Below, piece after piece: positions 9,248 through 19,431 of a stretch of DNA of 64,000 bases. The notes beneath the pieces were generated by a model. The model was given only the letters and a program-made list of their open reading frames with translations, made no database searches and had not been told where the DNA came from. A program made the translations under genes and the position numbers. Source of the DNA: Psychrobacter sp. bablab_jr014. GTDB taxonomy: Bacteria; Pseudomonadota; Gammaproteobacteria; Pseudomonadales; Moraxellaceae. The stretch is from positions 62,001 to 126,000 of the forward strand of contig NZ_JACDXT010000009.1 of NCBI RefSeq assembly GCF_016464015.1, written 5' to 3'. The first letter of the stretch is position 1. Each line of letters opens with the position of its first letter.

Positions 9248-12200
9248 TTAAAATTGCCAGCTATATACCACATCCACAGTATTCTCGGCTGCTGATGCGG
9301 CTTCGACATAGATACGGCGAGTTAGTTGATAACGTACAGATAGGCTGTTTTGAGCATTAAATACCCCTACCCCATAACGAATATAGAGATCAGGAGTGAC
9401 ATAGCCTGTAACATTGACATTGGTGTCTTCGCTCGTACCTGAAGCATCCACCGTTAGGCTTTGTAAACCAAAAGCTTGACCAATCTGGTTGGTTAAACTG
9501 CGGGTACCACTTAGGCCAAAACTTAAACCTGCCGCTGCCAAGTTATTCGTCACTTCTGATTTAAAACCTTGCTCACTAATTTGGGTGGCACTGGCATTGT
9601 TAATGCGTCCTGTGACCAAGGCATTCATCGCCTGCTGCTGAGTCAGCCCTGCATCGTTGAAGACCACAATATTTGGATTCTCAGTATCGCCTTTAACGCG
9701 CACACCTACCGTACGCCCATCAATATTTTTGATGGCTTCAATGCTCAAATCAGGCTTCATCACATCACCATTAAAGCGTACTTGACCGTAGTTCAGCTCA
9801 AGACTTTGACCAAAGGCATTGATATTGGTACGACGAGAGACCTGAACCACACCACGCGCCCGCATAATGCCTTGACCCTGCTGGGTGATATTCAGTGCAC
9901 CCGCCAGCGGAATAACAGCACCAAAACCACGAAAATTAATATCATCACCCAAGTCAACGCCAATATCAGCATTGATAGACCACGGTTTTGAGACAGCCAA
10001 GACTTCGTCAATGTTGCCCACTAAACGGCGATCAATAACGACCGCATCTTCGGTCTGAGTAATAATGTCTTCACTGGCTTCAGGGGGACGAATGGTCGCA
10101 CGCGGCACACTGACGGCCCCTTCGATATTGATGTAGCGATCCGTCGGACGAATGATAATATCCACGTCAGGAGTAACCTCAGCAATGAGTAGTGGTGGCT
10201 GAGTCACGACCAGACGTTCACCATCAATACTGAGCTTGGCTTGCAGTTTTTGCTGCCAGTTGATATTGCCGCTGATACGTCCAGTACCAGGTCCGCTATT
10301 AAACTGCCCGTCAATGATGGCCTCTGTTCCTCGTATCTTGGCAGTAGCGTTGACTTTACTTAGGTTAATCGGTAAGTCAAGCATAGCGATGCGCCCATCT
10401 GTGAGCTTGGCATCACCATAGAACTGCGGCTGCATTAATGTGCCGCCCAAGCCACCCGCCAAGGTCACATCGCCTTCAAGCACGCGCATACCTGGGAAGA
10501 ACGGTTTGAATACTGCAAGATTAAGCTCATTGAGCACCAATGCACCTGAAATGGGTTTGTTTTCGGTATAAGGGTCAACAATGACCTCGGCATAACCGCG
10601 TGCCCCTGTGCCTGTATTGATGTCTGTACGTAGTTTTAGTCCGTTTTCTACAGACAGTGCTATGAGTGAAACACGCTGGTACGGCAGACTGACAGGCGCA
10701 CTGTCGCCATCTTGCATGAGGCCAATTTTACCATTGTCAGAATACAAGGTCGCATTGATATTGGGCTTTTGACCGCGTTGCCAATCGACAATGGCGCGGC
10801 CATTAATGGTGCCCTGCCAATCAATATCGCTGGGCAGCACAATAGCAAATAAAGAGGTATCGAGGTTTTGTACCGCCACATTGACCTGTCCGCCATTATC
10901 CGAGGCAATAAGGTCTTCACGTAGGCACAGTTTGCCGCTTTGATCTGCCGCTGCCCAGCAATGCGCGGCGAGCTGTACTTGATAGCCGCTATTGGCCGCA
11001 TTTTGCTGCGGTAATTTAACATTGAGCTGAGCAGGCTGCATTTGGTTTAAAGTGGCATATCTTGATTTTAGCTGACCTTGCCCAAGCGTGCCTGACCATG
11101 TCATCGCGGTATTATCAAAGCTGCCGTTTAATTGCGCACGCGCTTCAATTTGATCATTGGCGGCCTCTACGCTAAGGCTGTGCTCGCGCTGCGTACCCAT
11201 AAAGTCAGCGTGAATATTTTTAAACTCATAACCTGCCGCGCTCAAGCCTTTAGCATCAATCAGCAGTTGACTGTCACTTTGCGCAAGATTGACAAGCTTG
11301 CCTGTGATGTGTCCTTCACGCAGTATTAACCCTGGTACGGCGATACGCTCACCGATAAGGTCGATATATAAGGTGGGTAGAGGCTGATTGGCGGGCTGTA
11401 CCAAGGTTGCTCCGCCGACCACACGACCAGCGAGCTTGTCTGATAGCTGGTCAAGGCTGGTAATGCTGATTTCGGTCTCGAGCTGCTGGGAATTACCATT
11501 GGCGCGAATAAAGTTCTCACCCCAGCTGACAGTTAGATTATTGGCATTTAAGCGTTCGATGAGGCTGCTGGCTTGTTCGTATTGGCTTGCCGCGTCTTTG
11601 GCTTTTAAAGTATTCAAATAGCCAGCCAAGTCTTTGGGTAAATGTAAGGTGCTCTCAAGGCTGCCTGCCGCACTGATGGGCTTACCTTTTAAGGTACCTT
11701 GCAAGTCGATTTGCTCAAGGTTAATCACCTGCTCGCCATCTGTCCAGCGACCATTACTTTGCACGCTACCTGTAATATTACTTGGTAGGTCTTTGACAAA
11801 ATAGCCAAGATTAAAGCGCTGCATCTGCGCGCTGATATCCCACGTCACGCCTTGTTGGATGCTGACCGAGCCACTGGCATCAATATTGCCTGCCGCACCT
11901 GTATGCTGCAAACGCTCAATCTCTATTTGCTTATCATTACCACTGGCGTTGATGCGCAGATTACCTGCTGGTAGCGCTTCGGTATCGAGCACACCATCAA
12001 AATCAACCGCGAACTTTTTGAGTACGCCACGACTGGCAGGCGCGCCTTTTGGTGCCAGTTGCCATGCACCACTGGTCTTGAGCGCACCACTGATAATGGC
12101 AGGGGTGCTTGGTAAAAAATAGCCCAAGTTAAATTCGTTGAACTGCCCCTCGACATTCCAGTCAATGTCGTTACGCAAATCAAGCGCACCTTTGACATCG

Positions 12201-14245
12201 AGCGCCCCTGCCTCACCTGCATAGGCAAGTTTGCGGAAACTGATGACCTGTGGCGTACCAGCCGCGTCAACCGTAAAGCGGCCTTTGGGCACATCCTGGG
12301 TGTCAATATCACCATCAAAGCGCACATCAAAGACCGACAGCTCACCACCAACAATATCGACTGAACCATCACCGCGACCCAACACAGCAATCTGGCGACT
12401 GTCTTGGCTATCGTCCAAGTTAGCTTTTAGATTGGCACTATTAATTACAAAATTATGGCGCTGACCTTTGATGCCACTTTTTTGAATATCGAGCATCGTG
12501 CCTGACGCCTGTACAGTACCAACGAGCTGTTCAACAGGCAAGTCGCTACGATACTGCTTGGGTCTCAAACCTGTGGTTTGTGCGTTAATTTGCCATGTCA
12601 ATGGGCGACGATTGGTGGCGAGGACAATCTGACCTTTGCCTGTCAAATCACCCAACCCACCGTTATAACGCAAACGGTTGATGTCGATGCGATCACCTAC
12701 CTTTTGAATACGCACGTCGTAGTCGCCTTGTGGCGCAGCATTCAGCTCATTCACAGTAGCATTGACATCGGCAGACAGGCGCGAGCCTTGCAGCGTGACT
12801 TTGGCGCTACCCGCAGGGCTATTGATATTGCCAATAGTAGGCACATCACGGCGGATATAATTGCGCCATGTGGCATCGATATATAAGGGTGCGCTTTGGT
12901 TAGACTTAACGGGCGTACTGCCACGAATGATTTTAGCATTAATACGCTCGCCATCGCGCTGATCGAGGTCAGCGTTAATTTGCATTTTGCCTGTCGCGTT
13001 TTTGCCTTGATAGTGCACGCCCAACGTACCATTTAAGGTCTGGGGCACGTAGGCTTGATAGTCGCGGTATTCTGCTGGCACGACAGTGCGCAAATCAAAA
13101 TTACGGCTACTGGCCGAGACATTGACATCAACGTCGTTTTTCCAGTCTACCGCGCCTGTGAGCAGCAAATCACCTTCTGGTGTGTCGGCTTCTAGGCGCT
13201 CAATATTTAGGCGACTGTCAGCGATGAGCGCGCGCCCTTTATAACGCCCTGACGGAATGTCTTTAGCAGACAGATCAGCATTGATACGCAAGCGAATGTC
13301 TGACAGTACGCCTGATGCCGTTGCCACACCATCTGTTAATTCAATGTTTTGGTCTTCTAAATAAGGTAAGCGTACTTTGTCCCATGCCAGCTTGGCATCG
13401 AAGGGTGCGTTTTCATCCAGCCCTTGAATGACAAAATTCCCTGACACATCGCTATCATTATAACGGCTCTCAACCGTGCCAACAGTACGCTTTAGGCTAC
13501 CTGTAGCGCGGATATTGAGTGGGTCAATATAAGCTTTTTCGAGCGCGCCGACCTCAGCAATAGCACTTGCGTCTAGTGGATAATCGCCTTGGAAATCAAT
13601 ATTGCCTTGTAAGCTACGGATTTTGACAATATCGCCATATTCTAGGCGACCTGCGCCTACTGTGACTTTTGTGCCAACCCACGTTAAATCACGACCGTCA
13701 ATATCTTTTAGTACAAGTGGCTCTTTGGTCGCTTGTTTATAAACAATGGTCTTAACACTAGCATCATCAAAACGCAGGTTAACAGGCAGCTTTAATGTTT
13801 TGTAGTCAAACGGCTCGCCTGTTGGGGGCTTTGTGTTAATAATATCAATGCGCCCAATATCCGCCTCGCGTAAATGGACTTCTTTAGCAAACACCGCGCG
13901 CCAACCAATTTTGACATAGGCTTTGTCAATAATGACTTCGATGTCTTTGGTCGCGTCGATGTCAATATCGGTCAGCATCACGCCGTCGCGCAGATTGCCC
14001 TCACCGTACTTAAACTGTGCGCCTGTCTGTATCGCCACTTTATTTAAAATAAATGCCGTACCCGATTTTGTGCCTGCCATATAAAAGAAAATGGCAAACA
14101 TCAGCGCCAGTACTACAATCATCAAGATGAGCAGCTTGACCACAAACGATAAAGGATACCAACGGCGCATTACCTTGGCATCACTTTGGGCAGGGTCTTC
14201 TTGTACGGGCTCTGGTGGGGGATTCTGACTCGACATGACGCTCAA
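9248..14245 (-). CDS. tamB: Translocation and assembly module subunit TamB
   Basis: Very large (1665 residues) inner-membrane-anchored periplasmic protein of the AsmA/DUF490 superfamily. With TamA it spans the envelope and helps insert outer-membrane proteins or move phospholipids. One membrane segment lies near residues 31-53 (VVKLLILMIVVLALMFAIFF). The rest is repetitive beta-taco sequence with recurring LxGxxDL/I-type strands (for example GALDLRNDIDWNV). The last ~350 residues form the conserved TamB C-terminal domain (SLTVDASGTSEDTNVNVTGY, LSVRYQLTRRIYVEAASA) and end in aromatic Phe. E. coli TamB is about 1259 residues, so this copy is expanded. It lies 172 bases downstream of tamA on the same strand. 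Confidence 0.95.
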   Translation of the reverse strand: MSVMSSQNPPPEPVQEDPAQSDAKVMRRWYPLSFVVKLLILMIVVLALMFAIFFYMAGTKSGTAFILNKVAIQTGAQFKYGEGNLRDGVMLTDIDIDATKDIEVIIDKAYVKIGWRAVFAKEVHLREADIGRIDIINTKPPTGEPFDYKTLKLPVNLRFDDASVKTIVYKQATKEPLVLKDIDGRDLTWVGTKVTVGAGRLEYGDIVKIRSLQGNIDFQGDYPLDASAIAEVGALEKAYIDPLNIRATGSLKRTVGTVESRYNDSDVSGNFVIQGLDENAPFDAKLAWDKVRLPYLEDQNIELTDGVATASGVLSDIRLRINADLSAKDIPSGRYKGRALIADSRLNIERLEADTPEGDLLLTGAVDWKNDVDVNVSASSRNFDLRTVVPAEYRDYQAYVPQTLNGTLGVHYQGKNATGKMQINADLDQRDGERINAKIIRGSTPVKSNQSAPLYIDATWRNYIRRDVPTIGNINSPAGSAKVTLQGSRLSADVNATVNELNAAPQGDYDVRIQKVGDRIDINRLRYNGGLGDLTGKGQIVLATNRRPLTWQINAQTTGLRPKQYRSDLPVEQLVGTVQASGTMLDIQKSGIKGQRHNFVINSANLKANLDDSQDSRQIAVLGRGDGSVDIVGGELSVFDVRFDGDIDTQDVPKGRFTVDAAGTPQVISFRKLAYAGEAGALDVKGALDLRNDIDWNVEGQFNEFNLGYFLPSTPAIISGALKTSGAWQLAPKGAPASRGVLKKFAVDFDGVLDTEALPAGNLRINASGNDKQIEIERLQHTGAAGNIDASGSVSIQQGVTWDISAQMQRFNLGYFVKDLPSNITGSVQSNGRWTDGEQVINLEQIDLQGTLKGKPISAAGSLESTLHLPKDLAGYLNTLKAKDAASQYEQASSLIERLNANNLTVSWGENFIRANGNSQQLETEISITSLDQLSDKLAGRVVGGATLVQPANQPLPTLYIDLIGERIAVPGLILREGHITGKLVNLAQSDSQLLIDAKGLSAAGYEFKNIHADFMGTQREHSLSVEAANDQIEARAQLNGSFDNTAMTWSGTLGQGQLKSRYATLNQMQPAQLNVKLPQQNAANSGYQVQLAAHCWAAADQSGKLCLREDLIASDNGGQVNVAVQNLDTSLFAIVLPSDIDWQGTINGRAIVDWQRGQKPNINATLYSDNGKIGLMQDGDSAPVSLPYQRVSLIALSVENGLKLRTDINTGTGARGYAEVIVDPYTENKPISGALVLNELNLAVFKPFFPGMRVLEGDVTLAGGLGGTLMQPQFYGDAKLTDGRIAMLDLPINLSKVNATAKIRGTEAIIDGQFNSGPGTGRISGNINWQQKLQAKLSIDGERLVVTQPPLLIAEVTPDVDIIIRPTDRYINIEGAVSVPRATIRPPEASEDIITQTEDAVVIDRRLVGNIDEVLAVSKPWSINADIGVDLGDDINFRGFGAVIPLAGALNITQQGQGIMRARGVVQVSRRTNINAFGQSLELNYGQVRFNGDVMKPDLSIEAIKNIDGRTVGVRVKGDTENPNIVVFNDAGLTQQQAMNALVTGRINNASATQISEQGFKSEVTNNLAAAGLSFGLSGTRSLTNQIGQAFGLQSLTVDASGTSEDTNVNVTGYVTPDLYIRYGVGVFNAQNSLSVRYQLTRRIYVEAASAAENTVDVVYSWQF

Positions 14246-14417
14246 CTACGATAGTAAAATTTTGTGCTTATGCACACGCGGGCAATATACCTTATCTGTA
14301 CAAGAAAACACTATAAATGCTTTGTTAATATTTAAGTCAAAGCATTGTATCAGAGCCTACGCGCCTTACGATTTATGCTCATTAAAGCAAAGCAGGCTCA
14401 GCTAACATAGCACACCT

Positions 14418-17400
14418 TTATAACGGCGAGCCAATAAAGAAGTGCAAACGTACTGGAATTTCTTCTTCCGTCACGCCCGCTGCCACATCAACACGCACCA
14501 TACCTACAGGTGACGCCCAGCGCACGCCAACACCCACACCGACTTTGGTATCTGCCTTGAAGTCTTTGTCATAGGCATTACCTACATCAGTAAATACCGC
14601 GCCGCGTAATCCTGGCTTAAACTCATAGTTGTACTCTCCGCTACCTACAGCCAGAATCTGTCCGCCAGTTAAGTAGCCTTTTTCAATGGGTGATAAGCTG
14701 TTGTAGTCATAACCACGGATACTTTGGTCGCCCCCTGCAAAAAAACGGAGTTTATACGGCACATCATAAAAATCATCCGCCCAAATATAACCGCCCGTCA
14801 ACTGACCCACGACCTGATGCTTATTGTCCTCACCGAAGCTATAGACACCGCTGAGCCCTGCGTTCACAATCGCTATATCCGTATCACTCAGAGCACTCTC
14901 AGAGCCCGCTTCGATACTATAGTACTGACGATAGCCGCGCGTGGGATTGGTGACGCTGTCGGCGGTGGTTTTGCTGATACCATAACCAAGCAGCAAGGCC
15001 TGCTGAGTAGGATTTGATGACGTGAAGCGCACAGGCAAATCACGTAAATTGGCTTGATCGACGCCCGTTTCTAGCTCATCTGAGCGATAACGCACAAAGT
15101 AGCTCTTATTCCAGCCATCTTCGCTGCGGATATTACGCGCCAATCTGGCTCTTAAAGTGTTGGTCGATAAGTCAAAGTTACCTTCGCCTTGATCAATGAT
15201 TTCCTCTTCATAGGTAAGACGTCCATCAAGCTTGTCATTGAGTGGGTGCTTCCACGGACGGCTGGCGTATACCGTGGCGTTTTTACTGATACGCGATAAT
15301 GCCACTTCGGCACCTGCTTGGTAGCCTTTGCGGTTCAGCAAGTTATAGTCGATTTTGGCGGTCGCTCGTGTGCCTGTATCCGTACCATAACCGATACCGA
15401 CTTGCGCATCACGCGGCTTGTCAGCCGAAACAAAGACGTAAAGTGGTACTTTTTTCTGTTGATATACCTCTTGTGGGGTTTTGCGTCCTGCCAAAATCGG
15501 TGGCTCAAAGTCTTCATCAACCATTACCATATCATCAGGGAAAACTTTTTGCGCGACATTACTGATGGTTGTGCTAATTTTTCCCAGTAAATTGGTCGCC
15601 TCTAGCGGCTTTTCATCAAGTACACGATCATCAGGTAAGCGGCTTAGGCGCTCGGCTTTACTTTTTACTGCCTGTAGCTTTTCGGCAGTTTCTTCATCCA
15701 CTTCAAAGTTAATGGGTGCAATATCTTGTGCGTTGACGCGCTCGCTATTGCTATCGCTACTTTCGTTATCAAAACTTAAGGTGCTGGCTTCTGTCTGCGT
15801 CGCTGCATTTGATTGATGCGCTGCCATGACACTGCCTTCACCAATATCTGCCGCCATAATAGGACTGTCTGCATTATCGTCATTGGCATTGGTATTGGGA
15901 CTGCTGATATTGTCAAAAGCCAGTGTGCTGCTTTCGCTCAAGTCATCAGGTGGCAGTACCGTCTCAACGTTTATAAGGTTAAAATAGCGGGTCGCTGCCA
16001 AGTCATTGCTGAGCTTGGTAATGTTGGGCTGATAAAATGGGTCGCCTGCATTAAAGCCGAGCAGTTGCCTGAGCAGTTTAGGTTCAACGGGCAGTTTATC
16101 AGGATCAGTTGTGAGCTGCCCTGTGTCACTGTCATAGGTAAAAAACACCACATCGTCAAAATCGTAGCGCACGCCAGTGTCATAGATGAGCGATACATCA
16201 GCGGTATTGTCAGGCAGAATAATATCGACCGATTTGTTCAGCCAGCGCTCATCAAAATAACCATACGTACGACTTAAAGACTCAAGCGCTGCCTTGCTGT
16301 TTTTATAGACGCGATGATTAAACACCTCCCCTTCTTTTGGCGGTAGGTTATCTTCAATGGCTTGGAACTCTTGTTGCTCACTGCCCTCACCGCGAATGTC
16401 AATCAGTTCACTGTCCACACGCACAGGCTCACCAAGCGACTCAATAATGACATCAATACGGTCATCGCTCGGCTGACGCAAACGCAGCGCCACATCGTAA
16501 TAACCCACTGCGCGCGCGGCATCAAGTGCGGTTTGGCGTAGACGAGGCAGAGCAGCGGTAAAGTCTACGACCGACTGTACCGTAATGTCATCAAGGGCGG
16601 CTTTGATATTATTAATCGGCTGGCTGTCTTTGTCCGCTTTAACCAATCGCGTGCTGCCATCAGTATCGGTCTGCTGCAAATAGACGGTACTCTCGACATG
16701 CGGTAGCGCCATTGCCCCACCATTGAATAAGCGGTTGTAAGTACGCTTAAAAATGTTGCCACCACGCTTGCTGCTCTCCGTGCTGTCCTCGATACTCTCA
16801 CTAATGGTATCGGCAGCGCTGTTGTCCGCTTGTCCGTTGTTTGGCTGTTTGTCATTCGCCTGTCCATTATCGGCCTGATAGTCAGGCAAATAATCGTCTG
16901 GATCAATCGTGTCACTGCGCTCGCCTGTCGGCACTGTGTTGTCTAGATTGTCCCTTATCTCGGCGATGGACTGATCGCGACTGGTGGACGTGCCGCGGCT
17001 ATTCACACTGTCACTGACCGTGATCGGACGGTCAGTCACACTACTATCTATTGTGGTTGGCACAGCGCCGACATTGTCCTCGCTCACTCCAAGCGTTTCT
17101 AAATTTGTCGGCGCAGGTAAGTTTGCCGCATCAAGACTTTCATCAAAGCCTATCGGCGCACGGTTGTTGTTTAAGGTGGCGACAGGTGCGCTGCTACGCG
17201 GCTGTGCTTGACGCGCCTCCGCCAGTGTCGCTTCAATCTGGCTGGGTGATAACGCTTGATAGCCGCTCGTATTGCGCGGTAGGCGATTGTTTGGAGTGCT
17301 GTTTTGACTGGTTTGAAGCTGACGATTGCCTATTGCATCGCTATTGACCACAGGCATTTTGGGCTCCAATGCGCTCAATGCTGCATTCAGTTGGGCATCT

Positions 17401-17540
17401 GCACTGCTCTTATTATCCACCAAATCGATACTAGACTCTGCGGCTACTGCTGCCGATGCGCCAAAGCCGACGATGCAGCCCGTCAATGCAGTAAAAAGAG
17501 CGCTGCGAGCAGCATGGTGGCGTGGTAACTGACAGCTCAT
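14418..17540 (-). CDS. tamA: Outer-membrane Omp85-family protein TamA with long linker
   Basis: Outer-membrane half of the translocation and assembly module. A signal peptide is visible at residues 1-34 (AARSALFTALTGCIVGFGAS, then AAVAAE). Residues about 35-280 are low-complexity, rich in Asn, Asp, Ser and Gln. POTRA-like domains follow from about 290, with another low-complexity insert around 540-600. The C-terminal Omp85 barrel is recognised by PLYVFVSADKPRDAQVGIGYG, the conserved FFAGGDQSIRGYDY segment in strand-6/loop-6 position, and terminal VRLHFFIGSPL. At 1040 residues it is nearly twice E. coli TamA (~577). The next gene downstream is tamB. Confidence 0.93.
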   Translation of the reverse strand: MSCQLPRHHAARSALFTALTGCIVGFGASAAVAAESSIDLVDNKSSADAQLNAALSALEPKMPVVNSDAIGNRQLQTSQNSTPNNRLPRNTSGYQALSPSQIEATLAEARQAQPRSSAPVATLNNNRAPIGFDESLDAANLPAPTNLETLGVSEDNVGAVPTTIDSSVTDRPITVSDSVNSRGTSTSRDQSIAEIRDNLDNTVPTGERSDTIDPDDYLPDYQADNGQANDKQPNNGQADNSAADTISESIEDSTESSKRGGNIFKRTYNRLFNGGAMALPHVESTVYLQQTDTDGSTRLVKADKDSQPINNIKAALDDITVQSVVDFTAALPRLRQTALDAARAVGYYDVALRLRQPSDDRIDVIIESLGEPVRVDSELIDIRGEGSEQQEFQAIEDNLPPKEGEVFNHRVYKNSKAALESLSRTYGYFDERWLNKSVDIILPDNTADVSLIYDTGVRYDFDDVVFFTYDSDTGQLTTDPDKLPVEPKLLRQLLGFNAGDPFYQPNITKLSNDLAATRYFNLINVETVLPPDDLSESSTLAFDNISSPNTNANDDNADSPIMAADIGEGSVMAAHQSNAATQTEASTLSFDNESSDSNSERVNAQDIAPINFEVDEETAEKLQAVKSKAERLSRLPDDRVLDEKPLEATNLLGKISTTISNVAQKVFPDDMVMVDEDFEPPILAGRKTPQEVYQQKKVPLYVFVSADKPRDAQVGIGYGTDTGTRATAKIDYNLLNRKGYQAGAEVALSRISKNATVYASRPWKHPLNDKLDGRLTYEEEIIDQGEGNFDLSTNTLRARLARNIRSEDGWNKSYFVRYRSDELETGVDQANLRDLPVRFTSSNPTQQALLLGYGISKTTADSVTNPTRGYRQYYSIEAGSESALSDTDIAIVNAGLSGVYSFGEDNKHQVVGQLTGGYIWADDFYDVPYKLRFFAGGDQSIRGYDYNSLSPIEKGYLTGGQILAVGSGEYNYEFKPGLRGAVFTDVGNAYDKDFKADTKVGVGVGVRWASPVGMVRVDVAAGVTEEEIPVRLHFFIGSPL

Positions 17541-17888
17541 GATAATAGATTCCTATCATTTGTTGCGGTAGCGCCAAGCAGCATTGCTGTAGCGCGCTTT
17601 ACGGTTCTTAGGGGGTATAAGGAAGGATAAAACGGGCGTATCCTGAGTCACAAATGACGCTATATTTGAAAATGGAAGTCATTTACTGACAAAGCATAAC
17701 TTAGTTGATTGTTAAATCATAGTATCTGCCACCTGTATTTGTGCGCGTGTCTTGCTATGATACCGCACATAGATACGCGCAAACGCATAATAACCTTATA
17801 TTTATCTTTTTATAAAAAGGTCACAAAGCTTTATTATTATCAATGATAAGCCGCTGGGCATTTGGCAGTTTTTTGGGTAGGAGCATTC
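17541..17888. other. Divergent promoter region tamA / MFS transporter
   Basis: About 350 bases between divergent genes, AT-rich, with no supported small gene. It must hold both promoters. A TTATTATCAATGATAA stretch near 17835 loosely resembles a Fur box but has poor symmetry. Confidence 0.5.
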
Positions 17889-19223
17889 ATGGCAAGTCAA
17901 TTTCAACTTTTTAAGCGGCGGCGCTTTAGTGCCATGTTTTTTACTCAGTTTTTAGGCGCATTTAATGACAATGTGTTTAAACAGGCACTGATACTGGTAT
18001 TGACCTATACCGCAGCACAAAAGCTCAATGCAGAAGTCAGCATTTTAAACAACCTGGCGGCGATGCTGTTTATTTTGCCGTATTTTTTATTCTCAGCGCT
18101 CGCAGGCCAGCTGGCGGATAAATACGAAAAATCTAAGCTCACGCGCTTAATCAAGGTATTAGAAATCGTCATTATGACCCTTGCAGCAGTGGGCTTTGTG
18201 TTTGAGTGGTATGTGCTTTTGTTTGTGGCGCTGTTTTTGATGGGCACGCATTCGACCTTTTTTGGGCCTATTAAATATGCTTATCTGCCACAAGCGATGC
18301 GTGATGATGAGCTGGTCGGCGCAAACGGTCTGTTTCAGATGGGCACGTCGCTTGCGATTTTGCTTGGGATGATTGTCGCGGGTATTTTGACCCAGCTGAC
18401 CAATGCGCTGTATTGGGTCAGTGCCATGGTGCTACTGGTTGCGGCGCTGGGTTATTTTGCGGCGCGCTTTATTCCCGTTACCCCTGCGATGCAGCCTGAG
18501 CTAAAGGTCAACTGGAACATCTTTACTACCAGTATGGCGACGATACGCTATTTGTATTCATTGCCGTTTTTGTTCTTTGTGATTTTGGGCAACAGCTGGT
18601 TTTGGTTTTATGGCGCGACGTTTTTGACGCAGACGCCTGAATTTAGCAAAGTGATTTTGCACGGCAATGAGTCGGTGGTGATTTTCTTATTGACGCTATT
18701 TTCAGTCGGGGTATCTATCGGTTCGCTACTGTGCAAATCATTTACCAAAAACCAAGTGAGCTTGCGTTTGTTGCCATTTGGTATCGCAGGACTCAGTTTG
18801 TTTGCCATGGATTTATACTGGTCACTGTCACAAATAGACCTGAGCCAAACAGGCGCACTACTGGGTATTGGCGAGCTATGGGCAGTCTCGGGCAGCTGGC
18901 GCGTGTTTGTTGATTTGTTCTTTTTGGGCTTTAGTGGCGGTCTATATATTGTACCGCTGTATGCGGCAATGCAGGCATACGCACCAACCAGCCACCGCGC
19001 GCGTATTGTGGGCGCGAACAATATTTTTAATGCCATCTTTATGGTCGGCTCGGCGATTTTCGCGATTGTCTTATTAAATGCGTTGGGCTTGTCTTTGCCG
19101 CAGCTGTTTTTAGTGACGGGGATTTTAAACGTGGTATTCGGGCTGTTTTTGTACCTTAAATTAAACAAACATATTAAGCAGGCGACCATCCAAAATAAGA
19201 ATGACGCCGCGCCGATGGCCTAA
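17889..19223 (+). CDS. MFS transporter, LplT-like
   Basis: Major facilitator protein of about 444 residues with 12 predicted membrane helices. The N-terminal signature FFTQFLGAFNDNVFKQAL, the DKYEKSKLTRLIK loop after helix 2 and the HSTFFGPIKYAYLPQ segment match the lysophospholipid transporter LplT family. LplT moves lysophospholipids across the inner membrane for re-acylation. An acyltransferase/acyl-ACP synthetase partner (aas) does not adjoin here, so the substrate is inferred. ATG 17889 was preferred over an upstream in-frame start at 17862 because TAGGAG lies five bases before it. The stop codon abuts an interspersed repeat at 19225. Confidence 0.85.
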   Translation: MASQFQLFKRRRFSAMFFTQFLGAFNDNVFKQALILVLTYTAAQKLNAEVSILNNLAAMLFILPYFLFSALAGQLADKYEKSKLTRLIKVLEIVIMTLAAVGFVFEWYVLLFVALFLMGTHSTFFGPIKYAYLPQAMRDDELVGANGLFQMGTSLAILLGMIVAGILTQLTNALYWVSAMVLLVAALGYFAARFIPVTPAMQPELKVNWNIFTTSMATIRYLYSLPFLFFVILGNSWFWFYGATFLTQTPEFSKVILHGNESVVIFLLTLFSVGVSIGSLLCKSFTKNQVSLRLLPFGIAGLSLFAMDLYWSLSQIDLSQTGALLGIGELWAVSGSWRVFVDLFFLGFSGGLYIVPLYAAMQAYAPTSHRARIVGANNIFNAIFMVGSAIFAIVLLNALGLSLPQLFLVTGILNVVFGLFLYLKLNKHIKQATIQNKNDAAPMA

Positions 19224-19224
19224 A

Positions 19225-19288
19225 ACGTGTCATCACTTAGCACATGAAGTCATTTAGCGGTCTTAGAATGGCTAAATGATGACATGAC
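19225..19288 (+). repeat. Interspersed repeat, GTGTCATCA family, palindromic copy
   Basis: Starts ACGTGTCATCACTTAGCA, contains CATTTAGCGGTCTTAGA, and ends GGCTAAATGATGACATG, so its ends are inverted repeats of one another (GTCATCAxTTAGC). The most symmetrical copy in the window. It begins two bases after the transporter stop codon. Confidence 0.65.
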
Positions 19289-19431
19289 CCAGATTGCATC
19301 TGATTTGGGTTTGGCAGATAATGCCAGATACAATGGCAGCGCGTATGGGCGAGCAACAACAAAAATACGCGCGGCTATTTTTAATAGGTTTATACATCAT
19401 AAGCGACTCATGCGTAAATAGGAGCAGGGCT

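Noticed and set aside
17832..17850. Fur-box-like TTATTATCAATGATAA before the MFS transporter
   Set aside because: Poor symmetry compared with the box at 8876, AT-rich background, and no iron link to the gene.
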